From positions 94,204 through 158,203 of the forward strand of contig NZ_FZOJ01000010.1 of the NCBI RefSeq assembly GCF_900188145.1: 64,000 nt of DNA, read 5' to 3'. The DNA comes from Anaerovirgula multivorans. GTDB lineage: Bacteria > Bacillota > Clostridia > Peptostreptococcales > Natronincolaceae. The notes beneath the pieces are model-generated. The model did no database searches. It was not told the origin of the DNA and worked only from the letters and a program-made list of their open reading frames with translations. This document shows positions 19,031-27,681 of this stretch, piece after piece. Both the position numbers and the translations under genes were made by a program. The first letter of the stretch is position 1, and each line of letters begins with the position of its first letter.

Positions 19031-19325
19031 AAACGTCCCTATACCTTATCATCGGTATAGGGACGAGTTTTAACTCATGTTACCACCCTAGTTCGTTATT
19101 ACCTCACAGCAATAATCTCGGCAAGTGACTTTTATCACTCTGCAGTATAACGGCTGCAATCCCGCCATAACCTAAATCCTACTCTAATAGAATCTCAGTC
19201 AAGAAGTTCAAGGGCCATCTTCGGTAAACTTCTTTAGTGCCGGCTTTCACCTGCCCCGGCTCTCTGCTACTAAATCCATAAACCTACTCTTCCTATCATT
19301 ACTTTTCATCAATTTATTACTACTT
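19031..19325 (-). promoter_or_regulatory. methionine-specific T-box leader of metG
   Basis: On the minus strand the leader contains the AGAGAG and GGTGAAA elements of Stem I and an apparent specifier ATG (19216-19218) in the context GAAG-ATG-GCCCTTGA. The T-box AGGGTGGTAAC lies at 19079-19089. A 12-bp terminator stem (19034-19045 with 19054-19065) is followed by TTTTTATT. Uncharged tRNA-Met would bind and prevent termination. Specifier assignment is from the usual spacing, not from a folded model. Confidence 0.88.
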
Positions 19326-19337
19326 ATTTTCTCCTTA

Positions 19338-19366
19338 AATATATAAAATTATGTATTATCTGTCAA
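19338..19366 (-). promoter_or_regulatory. sigma-A promoter of the T-box/metG unit
   Basis: TTGACA (19361-19366) and TATATT (19338-19343) on the minus strand are separated by 17 bases, just upstream of the leader. Confidence 0.75.
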
Positions 19367-19416
19367 TAGTATGCTGGAAATTTTGTGAGAATAAATTATT
19401 AGCGTATTTTATCATA

Positions 19417-19953
19417 CTAAGAAAAAAATATAATCCTACAAATCACTACTGATGCAATTACAGCTGCAAAATGGGAGATTAGTGCGGCTGGTACCGTATG
19501 TCTAGCGTACTTAATGCCTACAGCGCCAAAATACACCGCCATCGTATAAAAGATAGTCTCTGCAGACCCCATCATGGTGGAGGCGACCCTACCAACAAAG
19601 GAATCAGGACCATAGTGGGTGAGGATATCTTTAAGAACGCCTAAAGAACCACTACCGGAAATAGGTCGCATGATGGCTAGAGGCAGTACCTCCGAAGGAA
19701 TCCCAATGAAACTTAAGGGCATGGTCATCGCTTTCACTAATAATTCCATCGCCCCTGATCGCCTCATAAACCCAATCGCCAGGAAAATAGCAATTAAATA
19801 AGGCATAATTCTGACGGCAGCTTTAAAACCTTCACCGGCCCCCTCTACAAAGGCATCATATAAGTTGACGCCTTTAATCAGTCCATGTATTAGAACAATA
19901 GAAATCATAATGGGAATAGCAGCTACTGAAAAAGTTGTTAATAATCGAATCAT
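19417..19953 (-). CDS. spmB: spore maturation protein B
   Basis: SpmB acts with SpmA in core dehydration and heat resistance of spores. The 178-residue membrane protein has five or six helices, carries the nucleoside-transporter-gate (Gate) fold, and shows PISGSGSLGVLKDIL and TMMGSAETIFYTMAVYFG. The start at 19953 is set by GAAGAGAAGG and by its ATGA overlap with the spmA stop. A longer in-frame start would lie inside spmA and reads through unrelated sequence. Confidence 0.93.
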   Translation of the reverse strand: MIRLLTTFSVAAIPIMISIVLIHGLIKGVNLYDAFVEGAGEGFKAAVRIMPYLIAIFLAIGFMRRSGAMELLVKAMTMPLSFIGIPSEVLPLAIMRPISGSGSLGVLKDILTHYGPDSFVGRVASTMMGSAETIFYTMAVYFGAVGIKYARHTVPAALISHFAAVIASVVICRIIFFS

Positions 19954-20525
19954 CCTTCTCTTCCCTCCAATATTTTGCAAACAATGATACCCACAAGGGT
20001 AGATGCAGCTGTAGCCATAATAGAGGTGGCTATAATTTCTGTAGGAGCTATTGACCCAGCATCTGCTCTTATTTTTAATACCGTTAAAGGAATTAGTTGT
20101 ATAGAAGACATATTGATGACTAAAAACATACACATGGCATTGGTGGCAGTCTTCTTATCTGTGTTCAGACTTTGCAGCTCCTCCATCGCCTTAATCCCTA
20201 AAGCAGTGGCAGAATTTCCTGCTCCAAACATATTTGCCACCATATTCATCATCATAGCACTAATGGCAGGGTGGTTAGGAGGGAGAGAGGGAAAAAGAAT
20301 TTTTGTAACTGGCCTCATTAAAAGAGCAAAATGATGAATCAAACCAGATTTCTTGGCTATGTTCATAATCCCTAGCCAAACCCCCATGATTCCAGTAAGC
20401 CCAATGGCAAAAACCACTGCCTCTTGAGCGTCCTTTAGAATCACTTCATTGATAATTTCAGTTCTTCCGTTTATAACAGCTACAATCATACCAAGGATGA
20501 TCATACCAAACCATATTACACTCAT
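19950..20525 (-). CDS. spmA: spore maturation protein A
   Basis: SpmA is the partner of SpmB in spore-core dehydration. The 191-residue protein has the typical start (VIWFGMIILGMIVAVINGR) and the conserved NMFGAGNSATALGIKAMEEL and NMSSIQLIPLTVLKIRADAG segments. It is translationally coupled to spmB through ATGA. The pair is commonly transcribed late in the mother cell, but I could not assign a sigma-E promoter with confidence. Confidence 0.94.
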   Translation of the reverse strand: MSVIWFGMIILGMIVAVINGRTEIINEVILKDAQEAVVFAIGLTGIMGVWLGIMNIAKKSGLIHHFALLMRPVTKILFPSLPPNHPAISAMMMNMVANMFGAGNSATALGIKAMEELQSLNTDKKTATNAMCMFLVINMSSIQLIPLTVLKIRADAGSIAPTEIIATSIMATAASTLVGIIVCKILEGREG

Positions 20526-20784
20526 AAAAATCCTCTTTTCTTGATTTTTTAGTCTACAGTCATTACATGATATGATTTAGGGCTTTTCCCATATGCCTGC
20601 TCTTCCAATTCTATAAGCTCTTGTCTTTAGAAACTAAATTTTTTTCAAATTTTTTATTTATTGACAAAAATCTGTTATAATAGATTCAAAGAAATTTTAT
20701 GCTTATAAAATGAGCTTAATTTAAAGGGAGTTTTTACTTCTACTGGATTGCAGCCAAATAAATCAAGATAAGGAAGGTATTACG

Positions 20785-22221
20785 ATGCGTAACCTCGCTT
20801 TATTAACAGACTTTTATCAGTTAACTATGATGAATGGTTACTTAAAACATAATATTCATGAGGATATTGTAGTCTTTGACTACTTTTTTAGAAAAAATCC
20901 TTGCGACAGCAGTTATACAATTATTGCTGGTATAGAACAAGTTATAGATTACGTTGAAAACCTTAAGTTTACGGAAGAAGATTTAGATTACTTAAGGGGC
21001 TTAGGCTTCGATGAAAGCTTTCTATCAGCCCTAAAAAATTTCAAATTTTCTGGAACAATTTACGGAGTACCAGAGGGTTCTATCATGTTTCCTAATGAGC
21101 CTGTGTTAAGGATAAAGGCTCCAAGTTTTGAAGCTCAATTGATTGAAACTGCACTATTGAACATCCTTAATTTTCAGTCTTTGATTGCCACAAAGGCTTC
21201 TAGAATTATTGAGGCAGCTGAAGGAGACCCTGTATTTGAATTTGGATTAAGACGAGCCCAAGGTCCTGATGCTGGTATTTATGGAGCAAGAGCTGCCGTT
21301 ATTGGCGGTTGTTCTTCCACCTCTAATGTATTGGCGGGAAAGATGTTTGATATCCCAGTTGTAGGTACACAAGCCCATAGTTGGATCCAAAGCTTTGATT
21401 CAGAGTTAGAAGCCTTTGAAGCCTACGCAGCTACCTATCCTGATAATTGTCTGCTTTTAGTAGATACCTACAATACATTAAATAGCGGAGTTCCTAATGC
21501 TATTAAAGTATTTCATCAGTTAAGAAAGAGAGGCTTTGAACCAAAGGGAATCCGTATTGATTCAGGAGATATTGCTTATCTTTCTAAAGAGGCTCGGAAA
21601 ATTCTGGATGCAGCAGGCTTCCAGAATGTATCTATCGTAGCCTCCAGCGATCTAGATGAAGAAACCATCTATAGCTTAAAGATACAAAAATCCGCCATCA
21701 ATGGATGGGGAGTAGGAACAAATCTTATTACCTCCAGTAATTGTCCTGCATTAGGGGGAGTCTATAAGCTGTCAGCTATTGAAAAGAAGGATAAAATTAT
21801 CCCTAAGATAAAAATATCTGAAAATCCCGAAAAAATTACAAATCCAGGCTATAAAAAAGTAATCCGAATCTATGATTCCTATAATAACGCACAGGCAGAT
21901 TTAATTATGTTAGAGGAAGAAGTCATTGATACCAATAAGCCTCTAACAATATTTCATCCTATTTATACGTGGAAAAAGAAGACTTTTAATAGATATAGCG
22001 TAAGAGAAATGTTGATTCCTATCTATCAAGAAGGAAATTTGGTTTATCCAAGGAAGACAGTATCTGAAATTAGGTCCTATGCAAAAAAAGAGTTAGATAG
22101 TCTTTGGCCAGAATATAAAAGATTTAATCGACCACATCTTTATAAGGTGGATTTATCAGAAAAGCTTTGGAATTTAAAAAATCAAATGGTCAGTGAGTAT
22201 AAAGAAAGAGATGCCTTTTAA
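20785..22221 (+). CDS. pncB: nicotinate phosphoribosyltransferase
   Basis: The enzyme makes nicotinate mononucleotide from nicotinate and PRPP in the NAD salvage pathway. The 478-residue protein has LLTDFYQLTMMNGYLKHN at the start, FEFGLRRAQGPDAG with the conserved arginines, VGTQAHSWIQSF with the active-site histidine, and RIDSGDIAYLSKEAR for PRPP binding. AAGGAAGG precedes the ATG. It is a single gene with its own terminator overlapping the last codons. Confidence 0.96.
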   Translation: MRNLALLTDFYQLTMMNGYLKHNIHEDIVVFDYFFRKNPCDSSYTIIAGIEQVIDYVENLKFTEEDLDYLRGLGFDESFLSALKNFKFSGTIYGVPEGSIMFPNEPVLRIKAPSFEAQLIETALLNILNFQSLIATKASRIIEAAEGDPVFEFGLRRAQGPDAGIYGARAAVIGGCSSTSNVLAGKMFDIPVVGTQAHSWIQSFDSELEAFEAYAATYPDNCLLLVDTYNTLNSGVPNAIKVFHQLRKRGFEPKGIRIDSGDIAYLSKEARKILDAAGFQNVSIVASSDLDEETIYSLKIQKSAINGWGVGTNLITSSNCPALGGVYKLSAIEKKDKIIPKIKISENPEKITNPGYKKVIRIYDSYNNAQADLIMLEEEVIDTNKPLTIFHPIYTWKKKTFNRYSVREMLIPIYQEGNLVYPRKTVSEIRSYAKKELDSLWPEYKRFNRPHLYKVDLSEKLWNLKNQMVSEYKERDAF

Positions 22222-22238
22222 GGATCTCTTTCTTTTTG
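22200..22238 (+). terminator. terminator of pncB
   Basis: AAAGAAAGAGAT in the last codons pairs with ATCTCTTTCTTT, followed by TTG. The R2 repeat begins immediately after. Confidence 0.75.
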
Positions 22239-22348
22239 TAGATATACATTTGTAATTTTAATACACTACAGGCCATGGTTGCAGTTCTTGACTACGTTCT
22301 TTAGTCACGGGCGAGACTATAGATCCTGGGTATAGAGGCTTATTTATA
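22237..22348 (+). repeat. MITE-like repeat R2, copy 2 (diverged)
   Basis: GATATACATTTGTAATTTTA, then ATACACTA, a middle GGTTGCAGTTCTTGACTACG and GGGCGAGACTATAGATCC, and an eroded right end. It occupies the space between the convergent pncB and cca genes, right behind the pncB terminator. Confidence 0.6.
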
Positions 22349-22355
22349 TGTTTAT

Positions 22356-23777
22356 TTAGTAGATCTCCTTTATATAGGTGAGAACTGCTTCCTTAGTAGG
22401 AACAATCTCTCCCAAATAGATGGCTTTTCGAATCTCCTCCAGCATTTTCCCTATGATTACACCTTCCGGAATATTCAGCGCCTCCATGATTTCCCTACCT
22501 TTAATAATTTTAGAGATGTTTTCTATAGGCTTATATCGAGTTAAATAATTATTGGCTATATATTCTATGTGTACCTTAAACATCCCCATCTCTTCCTTAG
22601 AATTCAATACTCTTCTAGTGGCAACGATATCAGCTAAGGCAATTAATAGAATGTCTAAGGTTTCTTTTCCAGTTTCATTAAACATCTCGTATAGACTTTT
22701 TCCACTTACATCATTTTTTTTATATAATACCAATGGCCACATATGCAGCGCCACATATTTGTATAATAATTCCTTTTCCTTCACGCTTAGTTTCAATTTA
22801 TCGCCATATTCTTTAGCAAGTTTCGCTCCTGTAATTTCATGACCTTTAAAACGAACTCTCCCTTTGACATCTACCTTCTGAACAGAGGGTTTCCCTACGT
22901 CATGAAATAGCGCTCCCAGCTTCAACAAGTGAAGTCGACTGTGATTGCCTGCAATTATGTGACTAGTATGTTCTTCATAGGCTTCTCTTATATGATCCTC
23001 AAAGAACCCATGGGCATAGATATAGCTTTCTATCTCCTTCATAGTATAGATGGAATGAGTCCAGCTATCTAAAACATGATATTTACATTCACCAATTTTC
23101 TTCATTTCTACTATTTCAGGAAAAATCTTTTCCAATAGATTTAGTTGTTTATCCATTAGATGAAAATAATAATAGGCCTTATTTTCATCTAGAATTTTAA
23201 AAAGCTCTTCAGCAATCCTCTCTCCTGCTACATTAGTAATTAAGTGGCTGTGACTTTCAATTAATTTTTTTGTTTCCCTATCTAAATCGAAGTCCAATTG
23301 ACACATAAATCGTGGTACCCTTAACATCCGTAAAGGATCCTCTCGAAAGACTTTATCCTGCATATGTCGAATTGTTTTATTATATAAATCCTTCACTCCA
23401 TTAAATGGATCGATGATAGCACCTTCATTTAATGGCCACCCCTTCCTTAGATTATAGGCCATAGCATTGATAGTGAAGTCTCTTTCATATAAATCCTCTT
23501 CAATAGTATTTCCCCGCATTTTGCTGAAATCCAATAGAATCTTATCCTTTAGCACCACTCGATAAATTTCTCTATCATCGTCTAGCTCTACGAAGGTTCC
23601 TCTCAAAATGTCAGCAACCTTTTCAGCGAGGAGCCTACTGTGGCGTACTGTCACCAGATCAAGGTCCTTTGTCCTTCTATTAAGCAATAAATCCCGTATT
23701 GTACCCCCTACTAAGTATATCTCCACATTTAATTCCTTACTTATCTGAAGAACACGAACAATAATGGTATTCATCAT
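22356..23777 (-). CDS. cca: CCA-adding enzyme / poly(A) polymerase family with HD domain
   Basis: This class-II nucleotidyltransferase completes or repairs the CCA end of tRNA. The 473-residue protein has the head motif VGGTIRDLLLNRRTKDLDLV with the two catalytic aspartates, the arginine-rich RDFTINAMAYNL and EDPLRMLRVPRFMCQ segments, and a C-terminal HD domain (GALFHDVGKPSV). Head and neck order match clostridial CCA enzymes; a poly(A)-polymerase-only role cannot be excluded. AAAGGAGC precedes the two adjacent ATG codons. Confidence 0.9.
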   Translation of the reverse strand: MMNTIIVRVLQISKELNVEIYLVGGTIRDLLLNRRTKDLDLVTVRHSRLLAEKVADILRGTFVELDDDREIYRVVLKDKILLDFSKMRGNTIEEDLYERDFTINAMAYNLRKGWPLNEGAIIDPFNGVKDLYNKTIRHMQDKVFREDPLRMLRVPRFMCQLDFDLDRETKKLIESHSHLITNVAGERIAEELFKILDENKAYYYFHLMDKQLNLLEKIFPEIVEMKKIGECKYHVLDSWTHSIYTMKEIESYIYAHGFFEDHIREAYEEHTSHIIAGNHSRLHLLKLGALFHDVGKPSVQKVDVKGRVRFKGHEITGAKLAKEYGDKLKLSVKEKELLYKYVALHMWPLVLYKKNDVSGKSLYEMFNETGKETLDILLIALADIVATRRVLNSKEEMGMFKVHIEYIANNYLTRYKPIENISKIIKGREIMEALNIPEGVIIGKMLEEIRKAIYLGEIVPTKEAVLTYIKEIY

Positions 23778-23912
23778 ATCAGCTCCTTTTGTTAATTTTC
23801 CCCCTTACCATTACTGTAAAAGTTTTTATATACAACTTCTGTAGCTGCCTTTACTATAACTTTTAAAGACTTTGAATCCTATCGTTAACAAATATTTAAC
23901 ATTAGTTAGTCA

Positions 23913-23941
23913 TTGACTTTTTATGGAATATCTGGTACTAT
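23913..23941 (+). promoter_or_regulatory. sigma-A-type promoter of abrB
   Basis: TTGACT (23913-23918) and TACTAT (23936-23941) are 17 bases apart, about 100 bases upstream of the abrB start. Confidence 0.6.
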
Positions 23942-24041
23942 TTAATACATATATTGTCGAATTTTGTATAAATGTGTTTGTCAGTTGTTTTTGTTTAGTA
24001 GATTTATTAATTTAAACAATGTAAGAGGGGGGGACAAAAGT

Positions 24042-24281
24042 TTGAAATCAACAGGTATTGTAAGAAAAGTAGATGAGTTAGGTAGAATCGTGCTACCAAT
24101 TGAATTAAGACGCACCCTAAATATTGCAGAGAAAGATGCCCTAGAAATTTATGTAGACGGTGAAAGTATTTTACTAAAAAAGTATGAACCTGCCTGTATT
24201 TTCTGTGGAAATGCTAAAAATGTAACAGTACATAAAACCAAAAATATTTGTAGCGAATGTATCGATGAATTAGTTAAGTAG
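24042..24281 (+). CDS. abrB: AbrB-family transition-state regulator with Cys4 tail
   Basis: The N-terminal 50 residues are a swapped-hairpin AbrB DNA-binding domain almost identical in wording to Bacillus AbrB (TGIVRKVDELGRIVLPIEL, RRTLNIAEKDALEIYVDG). The C-terminal part is not the Bacillus oligomerisation domain but a short segment with two CxxC pairs (CIFC and CSEC), likely a zinc knuckle. At 79 residues the protein is shorter than Bacillus AbrB (about 94). The start is TTG at 24042, after AGAGGGGGGG. It lies opposite rsmI, its usual neighbour. Confidence 0.92.
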   Translation: MKSTGIVRKVDELGRIVLPIELRRTLNIAEKDALEIYVDGESILLKKYEPACIFCGNAKNVTVHKTKNICSECIDELVK

Positions 24282-24288
24282 CAGGATG

Positions 24289-24326
24289 AAGAAGCCATGG
24301 ACGTTAAATATCTATGGCTTCTTTAT
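24289..24326 (+). terminator. terminator shared by abrB and rsmI
   Basis: AAGAAGCCAT and ATGGCTTCTT form the stem, with T-rich sequence on both sides. The right arm lies inside the last codons of rsmI. Confidence 0.7.
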
Positions 24327-25155
24327 ATACTTCTGATTTAGATATCTTTCTAAGTTTTGCTACTTTTTTGATAGCTTCTTTTTTATCCATACCCGTCTCC
24401 ATAAAAGAGGTAATATGCTGTTTTATGGTAAGTTCTTCATATGCTTCCTGTTGCCTTAGTTCTTCCTCCTCTGAACTTATTCCTTCACATAGTAGAACCA
24501 TTTCTCCCTTTGGTGGACTTTCAAGAAAATGATCATAAATCTCTTGTAGGTTACCTCGAATAAATTCTTCATATTTTTTTGTTAGTTCCCTAGCCACTAC
24601 CCCTCTGCGGTTTCCTAAGATGTCTATCATATCTTTGAGCGTATCTTTAATTCGATGGGGAGCTTCATAAAATACTAGCGTTCTATCTTGATCTTTAATT
24701 TTTTCAAGCCGTTCTTTTCGCTTTTTTTTCTCCCGATTTAGAAAACCTTCAAAAGCGAATTGTCTTGTATCTAATCCTGATGCTACTAACCCCATGATTC
24801 CAGCTGTTGCTCCTGGTAGCACCTCAACATTAATATTTTCTTCTATGCACCGTTTTATTAATATTTCTCCAGGATCTGAAATCCCTGGCATTCCCGCATC
24901 TGATACTAAAGCAATATTCTCCCCCTGCAGCAATCTTTCAATTAAATACTGACTTTTGGTTTTCTCGTTGTGCTCATGATAACTGATGAGGAATTTTTGT
25001 ATGTCAAAGTGTCTTAATAGACGAATGGTATGACGGGTATCCTCTGCTGCTATAGCATCTACTTCCTTAAGAATCCTTAAGGTTCTGAGGGTAATATCCT
25101 CTAAATTTCCAATAGGAGTAGGGCATATGTATAATTTTCCTTCACTCAGCTTCAT
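24304..25155 (-). CDS. rsmI: 16S rRNA (cytidine1402-2'-O)-methyltransferase
   Basis: RsmI methylates the ribose of C1402 in 16S rRNA. The 283-residue protein is a tetrapyrrole-methylase-fold enzyme with YICPTPIGNLEDITLRT at the start, AAEDTRHTIRLL, and the SAM-site LVSDAGMPGISDPG. The start at 25155 is chosen because AAAGG lies upstream and the sequence then begins as in relatives; longer starts lie inside trmN6. It overlaps the trmN6 end by 14 bases, so the two are coupled. Confidence 0.95.
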   Translation of the reverse strand: MKLSEGKLYICPTPIGNLEDITLRTLRILKEVDAIAAEDTRHTIRLLRHFDIQKFLISYHEHNEKTKSQYLIERLLQGENIALVSDAGMPGISDPGEILIKRCIEENINVEVLPGATAGIMGLVASGLDTRQFAFEGFLNREKKKRKERLEKIKDQDRTLVFYEAPHRIKDTLKDMIDILGNRRGVVARELTKKYEEFIRGNLQEIYDHFLESPPKGEMVLLCEGISSEEEELRQQEAYEELTIKQHITSFMETGMDKKEAIKKVAKLRKISKSEVYKEAIDI

Positions 25156-25909
25156 CCTCCCCTTTCTCCAGTATTCTTCTCCCATATATTTCATAAATTT
25201 CCTTTGTATAGCTTCCATCTTGATCATATACATGCAAAGGATCTAATACTTTTAACTCCGGCATAGCCGCCTTTCTACACTCCAATAATAATAAATTTGG
25301 TTTTTTCCCATAGGTGGGGTGAATAAATCGTATTTGTTTCGGCTCTAGTTTATATTGCCTACAATAATACATAATATCCACCAATCGCTGAGGACGATGT
25401 ACCATAAAGAATTTTCCCCAATGTTTCAGTAGCCTAGAAGCTATTCTAATAACATCCTCAAGTTCACATTTTACTTCATGTCTAGATATAGATTTGGTAT
25501 CCTGTGGATTTAACAGTCCTTTAGGGTGCATATAGGGAGGATTGGAGGTAACTACATCAAAGCCGTTAACTGGTAATTCTTCTAAAGCGTTTTTCAAATC
25601 CATTTGTAGGATGTGAATTCTATCCTCTAGAGAATTCAATTTCACACTGCGTTTTGCCATATCTGCTACTTTCTCTTGAATCTCCAGAGCTGTTATATGA
25701 CTTGTACTACTTTTCCCTGCTAAAAGAATAGGAATAATTCCAGTTCCTGTACCTAAGTCCACTATTTTTGCATTTTTTTTCAAATCTACAAAATTTGCCA
25801 ATAATACGGCATCAATGCCAAAACAAAAGCCTTTAGGGTTTTGTATAATTTTTAAATCGTTTAGTTGTAAATCATCTATCCGTTCATGGGGTTTGAGTAA
25901 ATCATTCAT
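25142..25909 (-). CDS. trmN6: tRNA1(Val) adenine-N6-methyltransferase-like, YabB
   Basis: The 255-residue protein is a Rossmann-fold DNA/RNA adenine methyltransferase with VDLGTGTGIIPILLAG (SAM site) and the catalytic SNPPYMHPKG (NPPY). It matches TrmN6/YabB, which acts on A37 of tRNA1-Val in E. coli. Its place before rsmI is the same as that of yabB before yabC in Bacillus. The exact tRNA target is inferred. Confidence 0.88.
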   Translation of the reverse strand: MNDLLKPHERIDDLQLNDLKIIQNPKGFCFGIDAVLLANFVDLKKNAKIVDLGTGTGIIPILLAGKSSTSHITALEIQEKVADMAKRSVKLNSLEDRIHILQMDLKNALEELPVNGFDVVTSNPPYMHPKGLLNPQDTKSISRHEVKCELEDVIRIASRLLKHWGKFFMVHRPQRLVDIMYYCRQYKLEPKQIRFIHPTYGKKPNLLLLECRKAAMPELKVLDPLHVYDQDGSYTKEIYEIYGRRILEKGEDEAE

Positions 25910-25970
25910 TTGTATAATATGTCACCTCAATTGTTTAATATCTAGTATAGATAACCAATTTTAAACTTTA

Positions 25971-26012
25971 ATTTTGATATAGATATGTGATCATAAATTT
26001 TAATATACTAAG
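25971..26012 (-). repeat. half copy of repeat R2
   Basis: GATATAGATATGTG, then ATAAATTTTAATATACTAAG, matches only the left end of R2. It directly follows, on the minus strand, the terminator at 26013-26052. Confidence 0.6.
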
Positions 26013-26052
26013 GGCTAAGGTCAAGATTAATTAATAATCAAACCTTAGCCCA
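26013..26052 (-). terminator. terminator of the thioredoxin-like lipoprotein gene
   Basis: GGGCTAAGG and CCTTAGCCC form a stem seven bases past the stop codon. Confidence 0.6.
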
Positions 26053-26058
26053 TTACCT

Positions 26059-26646
26059 TTATTGTATAAGTGGTTCTAGTATCTGCTCTATCTCATCTAA
26101 AACCTCATCTTCCTTGATCAAAGTGGTGAAGGATTTTACTGTTTCTTCTTTTTCATCTAAAAACACAGTAGTAGGAAGGCTTCCTACAAAGTAACTTTGG
26201 GTTTTTTCCCCTTCTTCATCCAAAAGTATAGGAAAAGAATACTTCTTTTCTCGCATATAGCTTTGAATTTCCTCTTTAGCCATTGTATCAAAGGAGGTAG
26301 CATGAATACCTATGATGACAACATCCTCCTCTAAAAGTTTATATACATTTTCTAGTATGTCCAATTGTTCTTTGGATTCTTCATTCCAAGATACCCAAAA
26401 AGATAAAATTGCTGGCTTTTTGTCTTCTCCTTTTAATATATCCTCTAGGGAATCCTTCTCTCGGGCTTCCTCCCACAGGTCTCCATCTACTTCTCCACTA
26501 TCCGGTTCCTGCTGTAGATTCTCCTCCTGTTGGATAGGATCTGTATCTTCAGTAATATCTTGAGCTTTTCTTCCACAGCCCACTAATAGTAAAATAACTA
26601 ATCCTAATAATAGAAGAGAAATCAGTCTTTTGTTTATTGCCTTCAC
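26059..26646 (-). CDS. TlpA-like lipoprotein lacking the CxxC pair
   Basis: Residues 1-24 form a lipoprotein signal with lipobox LVGC (Cys24), followed by an acidic linker and a thioredoxin-fold domain of the TlpA/ResA type. The usual WCxxC position reads SFWVSWNEESKEQ, so both redox cysteines are replaced (Asn88 and Ser91). The cis-proline loop GSLPTTVFLD is retained. It is predicted to be a membrane-anchored extracytoplasmic protein without thiol redox activity, perhaps a binding or chaperone variant. It is inserted between ricT and trmN6, where Bacillus has yabA. Confidence 0.85.
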   Translation of the reverse strand: MKAINKRLISLLLLGLVILLLVGCGRKAQDITEDTDPIQQEENLQQEPDSGEVDGDLWEEAREKDSLEDILKGEDKKPAILSFWVSWNEESKEQLDILENVYKLLEEDVVIIGIHATSFDTMAKEEIQSYMREKKYSFPILLDEEGEKTQSYFVGSLPTTVFLDEKEETVKSFTTLIKEDEVLDEIEQILEPLIQ

Positions 26647-26670
26647 CTATATCACTCCTTCTTAGGATGG

Positions 26671-27582
26671 TTAGTCTTCTAACTCCTTCAATTGTTGTAA
26701 TTCTTCATCCAACAAGCCTTCCTGTCGCTGAACATTGCCCTCCAGCTGCTCTTTAAGGCTCCGCTTTTCTTTTATTTTTGTGACTTCGGTAATATTACAT
26801 ATTTTTAACTCTTCTGTATTGTCACTAGGGTTTTTTATCTTTACTTTTACCTTTTCTAGCAATACATTAGTTTCAATCACTGTTCCTTCTCCATCGGGGG
26901 TCAAAACAATTGAACCAATTCCTGGTAACTTGTCAAGAATTTCTTGGTACATATCGTATTCATATTTTAAGCAACAAAACAATCTTCCACAAATACCTGA
27001 AATCTTTGTTGGATTCAGGGAGAGGCTTTGTTCCTTGGCCATTTTTATTGACACTGGTTCAAAATCACCTAACCAGGTGGAACAGCATAAGGATTTACCG
27101 CAGGTGCCAATACCTCCCAGCATTTTTGATTCATCTCGGACACCAATTTGTCTTAATTCAATACGAGTTTTAAATATGGAAGCTAAATCCTTTACTAATT
27201 CTCTAAAATCCACCCTACCATCAGCAGTAAAATAAAAAATCACTTTATTATTATCAAAGGTATATTCTACATCAATTAACTTCATTTCCAATTGATGTTC
27301 TGTAATCTTTTCAAGACAAACCTCAAGCGCTTCTTTTTCCTTTATTTTATTTTCCTTATGTCTCTGTCTGTCCTCTTCAGTGACGGTTCTAATAACATCC
27401 TTTAGTGGAGCTACAATGTCTTCTTCAGAAACATCCTTAGGTCCTACCACTACTTCTCCAAATTCTATGCCTCTAGCGGTTTCAACAATAACATAATCGT
27501 TCTTCTTTATTTCAACTTCTCCGGGATTAAAGTAATAAATTTTCCCAGCCTTCTTAAACCGCACACCTACAACTGTAACCAT
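26671..27582 (-). CDS. ricT: PSP1-domain regulatory iron-sulfur protein RicT (YaaT)
   Basis: RicT is part of the Ric complex that affects RNase Y processing and sporulation and competence in Bacillus. The 303-residue protein has the PSP1 domain with a run of cysteines (GTCGKSLCCSTWLGDFEPV, GICGRLFCCLKYEYD) that, in the family, help hold [4Fe-4S] clusters. It stands after holB as in Bacillus (holB-yaaT). The C-terminal tail is Gln/Glu-rich. Confidence 0.93.
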   Translation of the reverse strand: MVTVVGVRFKKAGKIYYFNPGEVEIKKNDYVIVETARGIEFGEVVVGPKDVSEEDIVAPLKDVIRTVTEEDRQRHKENKIKEKEALEVCLEKITEHQLEMKLIDVEYTFDNNKVIFYFTADGRVDFRELVKDLASIFKTRIELRQIGVRDESKMLGGIGTCGKSLCCSTWLGDFEPVSIKMAKEQSLSLNPTKISGICGRLFCCLKYEYDMYQEILDKLPGIGSIVLTPDGEGTVIETNVLLEKVKVKIKNPSDNTEELKICNITEVTKIKEKRSLKEQLEGNVQRQEGLLDEELQQLKELED

Positions 27583-27681
27583 TAATAATTCCTCCCTAGT
27601 TCTATATGAAAGAGGTTAAGGTCCTCTCAATTAATATTAGCCTTTTCTTATTGTATCAAACTTTGTACACTTATGCTATTG

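Noticed and set aside
20661..20681. TTGACA and TATAAT before pncB
   Set aside because: Both hexamers are perfect, but only nine bases separate them, too few for one sigma-A promoter.
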